From IMG/VR virus record IMGVR_UViG_3300044521_000192, positions 1 through 34,851 of that record: 34,851 nt of DNA. One strand, given 5' to 3'. A program made the position numbers and the translations under genes. The stretch comes from a virus. Positions 1-6,101 of this stretch are shown here, piece after piece. Below the pieces are notes generated by a model. It searched no databases, was not told where the DNA came from, and saw nothing but the letters and a program-made list of their open reading frames with translations. Position 1 is the stretch's first letter. Each line of letters opens with the position of its first letter.

Positions 1-1128
1 ATGGAAATCACAGTCTACAAACGACACGCGAGCGATTGTGAGCACAAGGCGGACCGGGCGTACCGCCGTTGTACTTGCCGCATGATGCTCGAATGGTCTT
101 TCGACGGCAAACGGACCCGCCAGTCCGCCAAGACGCGCTCTTGGGAGAAAGCCGAGCAGAAAGCACGCGCTCTAATGCAAGACGCGCACGCTCGTGCCAT
201 CGGTCAACCGGTCAAGTGTTCCGAGGCGTTCACTCTTGACGCCGCCGTTGGTATGTTTACCGCCAAGAAAAGCGGCAAGCACAAAGAGACCAAGCGGAAA
301 TATACAACCACGCTCACCCGGCTCACGGAATGGGCGGTCAAGAACGGCAAGCACTACGTTGCCGATATTACCGAGTCCGACCTTGAGAAGTATCAAGCCT
401 CATGGACGAGCCTCAAGAGCAACTATGCCAAGCGGAACGAGCAAGAGCGGCTCCGGGCGTTCTTTCGCTATTGCTGTGCGTCCGCCGAGATTAAGCTCCC
501 GCACAATCCCACGTCACAACTTGAGCATTTCAACACAACGAGCCAAGAGCCGGAGGACCCATTCACGGCGAAAGAATACGCGGCTATTGTGGCGGCGGTT
601 GACCGGGTTGAGAGCTTTGACGGCAAGACGGCGGAACGCATGAAAGCTCTCATTGCGGTCATGCGCTATGCCGGTCTCGCAATTCAGGACGCGGCAATCC
701 TTGAGCGGGACGCAATCACTCCCGGCAAGGTTGGGAAAAAGCCTTGCTACTTTGTGAGCATTCGCCGGAGCAAGTCTCATACGGGCGTCAATAACGCAAT
801 CCCGAAAGAGGTAGGAGACGCACTCCTCACGGTTGCGAACGGCAATAAGAAATACGTCTTTTGGAGCGGCAACGGCGAAGCGGTCACGGTTGCCAAGGAC
901 TTCTCACACAAGCTCAAGAAAGTCTTTGACAAGTCCGGTGTCTCCAATGCTCACAGTCACAGATTCCGCAAGACCTACGGCGTTGACTTGCTCACTCATG
1001 GAATACCGCTCAACATGGTCTCCAAGGCGCTCGGTCACCGCAATACGGTCATCACGGAGCGGCATTATCTCAAGTGGGTCCCAAAGCTCCAAGAGCAGCT
1101 AGCGGCGGAGATTGCAAAGACATGGTAG
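1..1128 (+). CDS. int: Tyrosine-type site-specific integrase
   Basis: Phage integrase that would catalyse recombination between phage and host attachment sites. The 375-residue length is normal for the family. The N-terminus (about residues 8-60) has a Cys/His-rich start (CEHKADRAYRRCTC) followed by an arm-type DNA-binding region; a SAM-like core-binding domain spans about 78-175; the catalytic domain covers about 185-370. Visible catalytic residues are R222 (MRYAGL), K258 (RRSKSH), H320-x-x-R323 (HRFRKTYG), H346 (LGHRNT) and the nucleophile Y356 (ERHYLKW). All are present, so the enzyme should be active. The window begins at its ATG, so its promoter and ribosome binding site are out of view. 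Its stop overlaps the start of the next gene, implying co-transcription. An attP would be expected just upstream of base 1 and cannot be seen. Confidence 0.95.
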   Translation: MEITVYKRHASDCEHKADRAYRRCTCRMMLEWSFDGKRTRQSAKTRSWEKAEQKARALMQDAHARAIGQPVKCSEAFTLDAAVGMFTAKKSGKHKETKRKYTTTLTRLTEWAVKNGKHYVADITESDLEKYQASWTSLKSNYAKRNEQERLRAFFRYCCASAEIKLPHNPTSQLEHFNTTSQEPEDPFTAKEYAAIVAAVDRVESFDGKTAERMKALIAVMRYAGLAIQDAAILERDAITPGKVGKKPCYFVSIRRSKSHTGVNNAIPKEVGDALLTVANGNKKYVFWSGNGEAVTVAKDFSHKLKKVFDKSGVSNAHSHRFRKTYGVDLLTHGIPLNMVSKALGHRNTVITERHYLKWVPKLQEQLAAEIAKTW

Positions 1129-1613
1129 CGAGCTTACAGGCAAGAGCAGACCACGAGACGGGACACGTTGTACTTGGATTGGCGCTCGGTTGCCGGGTTG
1201 TGTCTGTTGACGTACATCAACACGGTCTAGAGCGCGGCGGACGGACACAGTATGACGGCAATCCGAGTGACTGTGAGCACGCGCTCATATCGAGAGGCGG
1301 CTTGCTCACGGAAAAGCTCGTTGAGGCCGAATGGGACTCGGCTCATGTTTTGGAACTCATCCAAGGCGTTGAGGATGACATAGGACCGGAGTACAGCATC
1401 CTCACAGACTCAGAGATTGGGACAGACCAAGAGCACGCGAGCGAGTATGACGGGAAATGCGGTGTACATTCCGGCGTTGAGCATGACCGGCAGACCGTTG
1501 CGCTCCTCATGGAACACCGTGCCGAGCACGAGCGAATCAGCAGAGAGCTTTTCCGCCGCAACGAGCTTGACGAGGCAACAATCCTCCGCCTCTGGAATAA
1601 CCAGCCGGTTTAG
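1122..1613 (+). CDS. Stand-alone M41 (FtsH-type) zinc metallopeptidase-like protein
   Basis: This 163-residue protein carries the zincin motif HETGH at residues 11-15, inside a stretch (HETGHVVLGLALG) that matches the HEAGHA helix of the FtsH/M41 peptidase family. Further M41-like segments follow in order: ISRGGLLTEKL (like the GGRLAEE helix), GVEDDI with D86 in the place of the third zinc ligand (GAxNDI in FtsH), and a C-terminal helix ending TVALLMEHRAEHERI...LDEATI, like the end of the FtsH peptidase domain. There is no AAA ATPase and no membrane segment. The ATG at 1122 overlaps the integrase stop (ATGGTAG), with GGAG at 1107-1110 upstream. A role in protein turnover, for example of a repressor or host factor, is inference from its position beside int. 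An ImmA-like protease is the main alternative, but the C-terminal match favours M41. Confidence 0.7.
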   Translation: MVASLQARADHETGHVVLGLALGCRVVSVDVHQHGLERGGRTQYDGNPSDCEHALISRGGLLTEKLVEAEWDSAHVLELIQGVEDDIGPEYSILTDSEIGTDQEHASEYDGKCGVHSGVEHDRQTVALLMEHRAEHERISRELFRRNELDEATILRLWNNQPV

Positions 1614-1650
1614 CGCTGCCGTGGACCTGTGGCAACCGTGGCAAGTGTGT

Positions 1651-1670
1651 GGTACACTAGGCAGTGTAGG
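1651..1670 (+). promoter_or_regulatory. Operator-like palindrome, copy 1
   Basis: GGTACACTAGGCAGTGTAGG contains the perfect inverted repeat ACACT-aggc-AGTGT. It matches three other sites (2954-2973, 3396-3415 and the minus strand of 31482-31501) at most positions. It lies about 200 bases before the excisionase-like gene at 1870 and just after the metallopeptidase gene, so it is placed to control the control-region transcript. The -10 element next to it is poor, unlike at the other copies. Which protein binds it is unknown; the HTH proteins at 1870 and 2079 are candidates. Confidence 0.55.
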
Positions 1671-1706
1671 AAAAAGCTCCCCGCTTGTTCCTACCGTGTG
1701 ATGATT

Positions 1707-1829
1707 CCCGAGGGTTGACCTCGGGTCCGAGGACGGCTCGGGTAGCACGTAAAAATGACGGAGCGCAATGCTCCGGTGAGGCGCTAGCAGGAAACTGAGA
1801 CCGGCAAGGACCGGCGGCGGGAAGCCTCA
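1707..1829 (+). other. Structured leader: three tandem hairpins plus a closing stem
   Basis: The gap before the gene at 1870 holds hairpins with 5-base loops: CCCGAGG/CCTCGGG (1707-1713/1719-1725), CCGAG/CTCGG (1727-1731/1737-1741) and CGGAGC/GCTCCG (1759-1764/1770-1775). A further pair TGAGGC/GCCTCA (1777-1782/1824-1829) could enclose the rest. None is followed by a T run, so these are not ordinary terminators. A structured 5' leader or a small RNA is possible; I do not recognise a known riboswitch. Confidence 0.4.
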
Positions 1830-1869
1830 AGAATCTCCTCCCTGTAATCCAATCCAAAGGGAAAGCTCC

Positions 1870-2082
1870 ATGCAAGAAGTCCAACCCATGCTCACAACTA
1901 GGGAGGTCGCAGTCCGTCTCGGTATCGGACGGGAGGCGGCGCGGAAAATCATGTCAACAACCAAGGGAGTAATCACGCTCCCGCCCGTCAACGGGACTGG
2001 CAAGAATGCCACTCGCCGAATGCCAGAGCGAGTTTTAGAGGCGCTCGTTGCGAAGCACAGCTACAAGGGAGGACGGCAATGA
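1870..2082 (+). CDS. Excisionase/AlpA-like helix-turn-helix protein
   Basis: A 70-residue protein with one compact DNA-binding domain: MLTTREVAVRLGIGREAARKIM (residues 7-28) reads as a MerR/AlpA-type helix-turn-helix, followed by a basic wing (TGKNATRRMPERVLEALV). Excisionases of this size bend DNA beside the integrase and set the direction of recombination; AlpA-like proteins can also regulate transcription. The ATG at 1870 is preceded by AAAGGG about 8 bases upstream. Its stop overlaps the start of the next gene (ATGA), so the two are translationally coupled. It follows a long structured leader with an operator-like site at 1651. It could be the excisionase or the regulator of the operator family; the sequence does not decide. 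Confidence 0.6.
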   Translation: MQEVQPMLTTREVAVRLGIGREAARKIMSTTKGVITLPPVNGTGKNATRRMPERVLEALVAKHSYKGGRQ

Positions 2083-2675
2083 GCAAGAAACGATTGAGCA
2101 ATGCTGAGTTGGCCGCGAAGCTCGAAAAACAATGGGATGACTATTACGCGGAGCTAGCAAAGCCGAAAGCGCCGGAGCCGGTCATTGAGGTACACGTCCA
2201 AGCTGCGCCGGTCAAGCAAGCCGAGCCGGAGCCGGTCAAGACCGAGATGCAACTCAACGCCGAGCTAAAGAAGGCAGAGTTTGACCTCGGCTTTCACCGC
2301 AAGAACCTCGGCAAGGAATGGACCGATAAGCAGAAACAGAAAATCAAACGGCTAAAGCTAGACGTTAAGAGTGCCGTGAGCCGGGAGAGAAGTGAGGCGC
2401 GTGCTAAAGCTCAAGCCGAGCGGCTAGCAGCGAAGCTAGGCGAGCAAGAGGCGAGGCGGCTCAAGAGTCAGAGTGTCCGCCTACTCGAAATGCTGAAAGA
2501 GAAACCAAGGACCACAGTAGAGCTTGCGTCATACTTCCCACGGTACGGCGCACGAGTAGGCGAGCTAGTGACAATCGGATGGGACATTCGCAAAACACCG
2601 CTCACAGGCGGGACATACCTGTACACGCTACATGCTCCAACGTCAACCCCATGCGAGGAGCATGTAGGCTCATAA
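2079..2675 (+). CDS. Coiled-coil protein with C-terminal winged-helix domain
   Basis: Not assigned to a named family. The 198 residues divide into an N-terminal charged helix (1-25), a Pro/Glu/Val-rich linker (about 28-55), a long Lys/Arg/Glu-rich coiled coil (about 58-130) and a C-terminal domain (about 132-187, SVRLLEMLKEKPRTTVELA... GWDIRKT...GGTYLYTL). That last part has the pattern of the small winged helix-turn-helix found in phage replication or regulatory proteins: helix, turn (TTVELASYFPRYGARVGELVTIG), then a beta hairpin wing. The gene overlaps the previous one by ATGA and is followed by a strong terminator at 2717, so it ends the integrase-side operon. A DNA-binding regulator or a replication accessory protein are both possible. 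Confidence 0.55.
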   Translation: MSKKRLSNAELAAKLEKQWDDYYAELAKPKAPEPVIEVHVQAAPVKQAEPEPVKTEMQLNAELKKAEFDLGFHRKNLGKEWTDKQKQKIKRLKLDVKSAVSRERSEARAKAQAERLAAKLGEQEARRLKSQSVRLLEMLKEKPRTTVELASYFPRYGARVGELVTIGWDIRKTPLTGGTYLYTLHAPTSTPCEEHVGS

Positions 2676-2694
2676 GCTCACTACTGCGTACAAG

Positions 2695-2708
2695 CCGCTA
2701 CACCGCTA
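2695..2708 (-). repeat. Dispersed repeat TAGCGGTGTAGCGG, copy 1
   Basis: First of five exact copies of a 14-bp motif made of two GTAGCGG-like units in tandem. Here it is on the minus strand, between a stop codon and the terminator hairpin. Other copies are at 18423, 19058, 24065 and 30579. Four of the five lie in the short gap after a stop codon. Confidence 0.6.
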
Positions 2709-2716
2709 CACTCACA

Positions 2717-2754
2717 GGCAGAGACGCCGCAAGGCGTTCTCTGCCGTTGTCTTT
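2717..2754 (+). terminator. Rho-independent terminator after the control operon
   Basis: The 29 bases 2717-2745 fold into a 12-bp stem with a single bulged T and a GCAA tetraloop (GGCAGAGACGCC / GGCG-T-TCTCTGCC), followed by GTTGTCTTT. It lies 42 bases after the stop codon of the 2079-2675 gene and separates the integrase-side operon from the next transcription unit. Confidence 0.7.
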
Positions 2755-2937
2755 ATGGAATCCTACCCGCCCCACGCTCTGTTTATATACATACCTGTTA
2801 ATACCCACAGATAAGCCTATAAACATCTCAGCCTATAAACTCACCCGGCGCGGACGCCGCTTGGGAGCGGGGGTCCGCTCATCCGAGAATGTGACCGAAA
2901 ACAGATGGTCATTTTCCCACGTATTTATATATACATC

Positions 2938-2990
2938 TTGGGGAGATTGCACCGTGACACCGGGCGGTGTATCATTGGGGAGATTGCACC
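2938..2990 (+). repeat. Two 16-bp direct repeats flanking an operator
   Basis: TTGGGGAGATTGCACC occurs at 2938-2953 and exactly again at 2975-2990, a 37-bp period. The inverted repeat ACACC-gggc-GGTGT (2957-2970) lies between the copies. The first copy holds the possible -35 box and the second covers the likely transcription start. The arrangement suggests a second DNA-binding site class at this promoter. Confidence 0.6.
2947..2975 (+). promoter_or_regulatory. Promoter with operator copy 2, for the gene at 3013
   Basis: A possible sigma-70 promoter: TTGCAC (2947-2952), a 17-bp spacer, and TATCAT (2970-2975). The spacer contains the operator-like palindrome ACACC-gggc-GGTGT (2957-2970; full site 2954-2973), which overlaps the -10 box by one base. 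A protein bound here should block polymerase. The expected start near 2982 gives a leader of about 30 bases to the ATG at 3013. The rest of the 2676-3012 gap holds the terminator, an AT-rich stretch around 2780-2840 and 2920-2936, and a GCGGAC/GTCCGC inverted repeat (2850-2855/2873-2878), but no gene. Confidence 0.5.
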
Positions 2991-3012
2991 TTGAGCGCCG
3001 GGAGCGCCTCGA

Positions 3013-3381
3013 ATGGGACGGAAACGCAAGCACACGAACAAGTACAACCGGGTCCTCACCGGCTTGCTACCCGGTCGGACCGTGGGCGGTAGTGCTCACG
3101 AGGGTGTCATTACTGAGGTAGAGAAGGCACGAGACAAGGACGGTCACCTCTACGTGTGGGTCCGTTGGATTGGCTGTGATGCGTCCTGTCCCGATTGCCA
3201 CGGTGAGCCGAAACGTCATCGCTATGACAAGATACAGCGAGGCGAGGTCAAATCTTGCGGACGCCTCAAGAGAAAACTCCGCCGCGAGTATCTCAAGCAA
3301 AAGACCGCTCACCCGTTCATAGACGCCGCTACAGGTAAACCGATACCCGCAAGCGCTCGCCTCCGAAAACCCCGCCTCTAA
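3013..3381 (+). CDS. Small basic zinc-knuckle phage protein
   Basis: A 122-residue basic protein of unknown function. The order of elements is a Lys/Arg-rich start (GRKRKHTNKYN), a beta-rich segment (EGVITEVEKARDKDGHLYVWVRW), a Cys cluster (CDASCPDCHGEP) and the motif RGEVKSCGRLKRKLRREY. Small phage proteins with an SCGCL(R/K)R motif after a short beta domain are common; here the second Cys of that motif is Arg, so any zinc site must use the upstream cysteines. ATG 3013 has GGAG about 9 bases upstream. It has its own promoter with an operator-like site and is followed by another promoter, so it is probably a single-gene transcript. Nucleic-acid binding is likely; a precise role cannot be given. 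Confidence 0.6.
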   Translation: MGRKRKHTNKYNRVLTGLLPGRTVGGSAHEGVITEVEKARDKDGHLYVWVRWIGCDASCPDCHGEPKRHRYDKIQRGEVKSCGRLKRKLRREYLKQKTAHPFIDAATGKPIPASARLRKPRL

Positions 3382-3395
3382 CCTGCCTCGAAATA

Positions 3396-3415
3396 GGTAC
3401 ACCGGGCGGTATAAT
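3396..3415 (+). promoter_or_regulatory. Promoter -10 box fused to operator copy 3, for the HNH gene
   Basis: GGTACACCGGGCGGTATAAT ends in a perfect TATAAT (3410-3415) and shares GGTACACCGGGC exactly with the site at 31482-31501 read on the minus strand. No convincing -35 box lies 16-18 bases upstream, so the promoter may need an activator. The predicted start is near 3421, leaving a leader of about 78 bases to the ATG at 3499. Confidence 0.6.
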
Positions 3416-3417
3416 AG

Positions 3418-3502
3418 TCATAGGTGGGAACAACTAAGCCGGAGAGGACCTCCGAATCATTGCCTATCCTCTCCGGCTTGAGGTCCTAAGAGGCACCTAT
3501 GA
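3418..3502 (+). promoter_or_regulatory. Nested stem-loop leader that can mask the HNH start codon
   Basis: A perfect 13-bp stem AAGCCGGAGAGGA/TCCTCTCCGGCTT (3436-3448/3467-3479, 18-base loop) sits inside an outer 9-bp pairing TCATAGGTG/CACCTATGA (3418-3426/3494-3502). The outer helix includes the ATG at 3499 and the spacer after the AAGAGG ribosome binding site (3488-3493). An RNA starting near 3421 keeps at least 6 of these 9 pairs. No T run follows, so translational control is more likely than termination. Confidence 0.5.
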
Positions 3503-4413
3503 TTGATGCAAACGGCGTGGAGTTCACTCCCGAAAAACCATTACACCCGGCGAAAATACCTCGTAGAGCGTGGATGTGTCGGCACAAGGACACCGCGCAC
3601 AAGGCACTAGGACTGTGCTCCAAGTGTTACAGGGCAAAGATACGGCGCGATAACGGCATCAAGCCGCGAATCAAGCAAGCGGTGACAGCGTGTGAGCACA
3701 CGGACAGACCTCACGTAGCTCACGGTCTTTGTAGAGAGTGCTACATGCGTTACCGCTACCGTAAGGACAGACCGAACGCTAAGCCGTTTCAGCCACACTC
3801 AACGCCTATGCTCACGCGGTTTATGGACCGCGTAGAGGTTCAACCTAACGGTTGCTGGTTCTGGAAAACCGGAGCCGCTCGCAAGCCGAAAGAGCAAGGG
3901 TCTTACCCTATCTTTGTGGACCTCGCCAAGTACGGGCGGTCACCGGTACACGCGGTCAAGTGGGCATACGAAAACATACGCGGACTTGAGGCTCCGAAAC
4001 GAGATAGCGGATTAGAGCTATCGCATACGTGCGAGTCCGGCTCAATCTGTGTCAACCCAGACCACGTTACAGCGGAGACGCACAAAGAGAATATGCAACG
4101 GAGCCTAGAAACGGCACAGCGCAGCGCTGCTAACGCTCGCGCTCACATTAAGCCAAAGCCTGTACAGACGCATTGTCTCCGAGGTCACGCTAGGACGCCG
4201 AGTATGCGAGGCAAGCGTTGTTATATCTGTATGTATGAAGCACGTAAACAGCGTAACACTCTCCGCGCTTGGGTAAAAGCGATTGAGACGGGCAAGCCTA
4301 TGAAGCGTGCCAGAGGATACAAGAATTACGTACCGTCCGGCGTCCTCACACGCGGACCGGCTCCGATTTACACCGTCAACGGTCCCGTAAATGCTGTCTC
4401 CGCCTCATACTAA
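3499..4413 (+). CDS. HNH homing-type endonuclease with zinc-knuckle repeats
   Basis: A 304-residue nuclease. Two related N-terminal knuckles, CRHKDTAHKALGLCSKCY (about 27-44) and CEHTDRPHVAHGLCRECY (about 74-91), precede an HNH domain (about 104-205) of the phage HNH_3 type. That domain has FMDRVEVQPNGCWFWKTGA, a conserved HAVKWAYE helix, and the active-site run LSHTCESGSICVNPDHV with H176, N186 and H189. A third knuckle (THCLRGHARTPSMRGKRCYICM) and a basic tail follow. Such proteins nick or cut DNA at defined sites and are usually free-standing homing endonucleases. ATG 3499 has AAGAGG 5 bases upstream. Its own promoter, operator and start-masking leader suggest tightly held expression. No intron or intein host gene is evident. 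Confidence 0.85.
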   Translation: MIDANGVEFTPEKPLHPAKIPRRAWMCRHKDTAHKALGLCSKCYRAKIRRDNGIKPRIKQAVTACEHTDRPHVAHGLCRECYMRYRYRKDRPNAKPFQPHSTPMLTRFMDRVEVQPNGCWFWKTGAARKPKEQGSYPIFVDLAKYGRSPVHAVKWAYENIRGLEAPKRDSGLELSHTCESGSICVNPDHVTAETHKENMQRSLETAQRSAANARAHIKPKPVQTHCLRGHARTPSMRGKRCYICMYEARKQRNTLRAWVKAIETGKPMKRARGYKNYVPSGVLTRGPAPIYTVNGPVNAVSASY

Positions 4414-4492
4414 ACAGTATCAGCAAGCCGCGCTAGGCATAGACGCGCTTTCTCTTTCCTACCAGCTTGTTTCCGTCCGGTGACGAGCATAG

Positions 4493-4526
4493 CAACGGCG
4501 AGTGACCTCCCGGTTGCTCGCCGTTG
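4493..4526 (+). other. 10-bp inverted repeat between the HNH and Com-like genes
   Basis: CAACGGCGAG (4493-4502) and CTCGCCGTTG (4517-4526) form a perfect 10-bp stem with a 14-base loop, ending 15 bases before the ATG at 4542. There is no T run after it. It could be an unusual terminator for the HNH gene or a structure affecting translation of the next gene, whose AAAGGA ribosome binding site starts at about 4532. Confidence 0.5.
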
Positions 4527-4541
4527 TCTCACAAAGGATTT

Positions 4542-4739
4542 ATGACGTTGAAAGTCACAAAGGGTAAAGCAATCATCACGGACACCGGTCTACGCTGTGA
4601 CCAACCGCATAAGTATGACAGCACGGAGCGGTGTAACAAGCTACTGGCAAAGCTCAACAAGAGCGGCGTAGTAGCAGGATGGTTTCGCTGTGAGCGTTGT
4701 CACGCCGATTGCGAGATTGAGGTGGTCAATGCTCAATAG
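4542..4739 (+). CDS. Com-like zinc-ribbon protein, paralogue A
   Basis: A 65-residue protein with the pattern GLRC-x(n)-RCNKLLAKLNKSG...FRCERC. This resembles the Com family of phage Mu, small zinc-ribbon proteins in which CNKLL and CxRC bracket the metal; Mu Com binds mom mRNA and activates its translation. It shares GLRC, CN(K/R)L(L/I)AK, an AG-x-F-x-C-x-x-C end and an EV tail with the gene at 5303, so the two are paralogues. The ATG at 4542 is preferred over an upstream in-frame TTG (4524) because AAAGGA lies just before it, although spacing is short. No mom-like acetyltransferase is visible. RNA or DNA binding is inferred from the family. Confidence 0.55.
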   Translation: MTLKVTKGKAIITDTGLRCDQPHKYDSTERCNKLLAKLNKSGVVAGWFRCERCHADCEIEVVNAQ

Positions 4740-4768
4740 CGGACAGGTTATAGAGGTCCTTGTCACGA

Positions 4769-5296
4769 ATGCCGGGTAATGCTCAATCTTGGGAGGACTT
4801 GCTCACGAGCTTAGGTCTAGGAATGTGCGCCGGTAGAGACTCGCGCATCATGTACTTTGGCGACATGCCAAGCCGCCGAGATGACGAGGACACTGACCCA
4901 AGCGGCTACTATCCGCGCTCGATACCGTTTGACTACTCGGACAGATTCAAGCTAGCGGACGGTCACATTTATGCGAGCTTTCTACGGCGCGGCTCAAAGC
5001 ACAAGGCTACAACGCTCGAAAAGATGAGCAATGCTCACAAGGCGTTGTATGACGCCGGTAGAGTAGCTCCGTGGAAAGGCGTCACCGGCGCTCACCATCC
5101 GCTTTACGGATTTACTCACTCGGATGCTACTAAGCAACTCATAAGCGAGAAAGCAAAGGCGAGACCACGTAAACCGCTGTCCGAGGAAACGCGCCGCAAG
5201 ATTAGCGCACGGTTGACCGGTATCAAGCGGTCACTAGAAACAAGGCGCAAGGTATCAGACGCCAACCGGAGACGTTATGCCAACCCGAGCGCCTAG
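4769..5296 (+). CDS. NUMOD3-repeat protein, probable homing-endonuclease relative
   Basis: A 175-residue protein whose C-terminal half is built from NUMOD3-type DNA-binding repeats: GFTHSDATKQLISEKAKA (about 114-131), PLSEETRRKISARLTG (about 134-150) and KRSLETRRKVSDANRRR (about 152-168). These modules normally sit at the end of GIY-YIG or HNH homing endonucleases. I see no GIY-YIG or HNH active site in residues 1-110, so this may be a degraded nuclease, a novel nuclease domain, or a protein that uses only the DNA-binding module. The ATG at 4769 is chosen over TTG 4760 because the AGAGG at 4752-4756 is too close to the latter, though 12 bases is long. It lies between two Com-like genes, as an inserted homing element might. 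Confidence 0.6.
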   Translation: MPGNAQSWEDLLTSLGLGMCAGRDSRIMYFGDMPSRRDDEDTDPSGYYPRSIPFDYSDRFKLADGHIYASFLRRGSKHKATTLEKMSNAHKALYDAGRVAPWKGVTGAHHPLYGFTHSDATKQLISEKAKARPRKPLSEETRRKISARLTGIKRSLETRRKVSDANRRRYANPSA

Positions 5297-5302
5297 GATT
5301 CT

Positions 5303-5569
5303 ATGACTCGTCATTCCGTAATCACCAAGGGTAGAGGATTCATTTTCCCCGGCGAGTCTGGCTCTCAAGGTTTGCGTTGCAAAGCGGAAATCACCGTAAC
5401 GCGACACAACCGCGAGACCGGCGCGAAAGAGGAGCGGATTGAGTCCTGTAATCGGCTAATCGCAAAACCTAACCGAGACGGCGAGCTTGCCGGTGAGTTT
5501 TCCTGTCCCAAGTGTAAGCAGATTCTAGAGGTCAAGCTCAATGCCAATGAGAGCGCCGAGCGCGTGTAA
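5303..5569 (+). CDS. Com-like zinc-ribbon protein, paralogue B
   Basis: An 88-residue paralogue of the gene at 4542. It has GLRC (about 23-26), a longer charged insertion (RHNRETGAKEERIE), then SCNRLIAKPNRDGELAGEF and CPKCKQILEVKL. Four cysteines in two pairs fit one zinc ribbon. The insertion between the first Cys and the CN motif is about 12 residues longer than in paralogue A. The start is ATG 5303, with AGGA shortly upstream, just after the NUMOD3 gene. Its end overlaps the next gene, whose ribosome binding site lies inside it. As with paralogue A, nucleic-acid binding is the family expectation and the target is unknown. Confidence 0.55.
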   Translation: MTRHSVITKGRGFIFPGESGSQGLRCKAEITVTRHNRETGAKEERIESCNRLIAKPNRDGELAGEFSCPKCKQILEVKLNANESAERV

Positions 5570-5906
5570 CTTTCCAGGTTGCGGCGTTGCCACAACAGAC
5601 GGATATTGTCCCGCTCACAAGACGCAAAGTCCCCGCGCTCAATATGACCGTCAACGCGATACGTTACAACCGTGGCGGCGTTGGTATGACTTGGTAATCT
5701 GGAAAAGCATTAGGAAAGTGATTTTACAGCGTGACCCGATATGCAAGGCGTGTGACCGTGAGCCGTCAACCGAGGCGGACCATAAGCAACCGTTTCTAGG
5801 CGTATGGTCACTCTTTGTTGACCTCGGCAATATACAGGGTCTATGCAAGCCGTGTCACAGTAGAAAGACAGCAACCGAGGACTCAACCTTTGCCGGAGCA
5901 CGCTAA
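5541..5906 (+). CDS. Packaging-associated HNH endonuclease
   Basis: A 121-residue HNH protein. An N-terminal knuckle (CNFPGCGVATTDGYCPAH) precedes a classic HNH fold: KVILQRDPICKACDREPSTEADHKQP with D80-H81, then N97 (DLGNIQGLC) and H106 (CKPCHSRKT), plus CxxC zinc pairs. Small HNH proteins of this kind placed just before the terminase genes are common in cos-type siphophages, where they assist terminase in DNA cleavage and packaging. The gene overlaps the end of the Com-like gene by 29 bases, with AGAGG about 9 bases before ATG 5541; ATG 5547 is an alternative. It is followed by 336 non-coding bases rich in hairpins and then the glycosyltransferase and terminase genes. Confidence 0.85.
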   Translation: MPMRAPSACNFPGCGVATTDGYCPAHKTQSPRAQYDRQRDTLQPWRRWYDLVIWKSIRKVILQRDPICKACDREPSTEADHKQPFLGVWSLFVDLGNIQGLCKPCHSRKTATEDSTFAGAR

Positions 5907-6101
5907 CCCGCTACCCCAAGGACTCACAAAAGAGGCTAGCCTTACAGGACGCTCTAATCCGCTGATAAGACAGGCATTAGGGTAGGGGTATCTAGGTTAC
6001 TCAACGCTCGTCCTCGCCGTCCGCCGGGGCCTAACGTACACACTCCCGCACTTGTAAAACATTACCGGGACGCGACTAGAAACACATTGAGAGCAGCTCA
6101 A

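Noticed and set aside
2579-3121. A 180-codon plus-strand open frame across the gap after the winged-helix gene
   Set aside because: It overlaps real genes at both ends, runs through a strong terminator hairpin and a promoter, has no ribosome binding site and gives an unstructured Arg/Ser/Thr-rich product.
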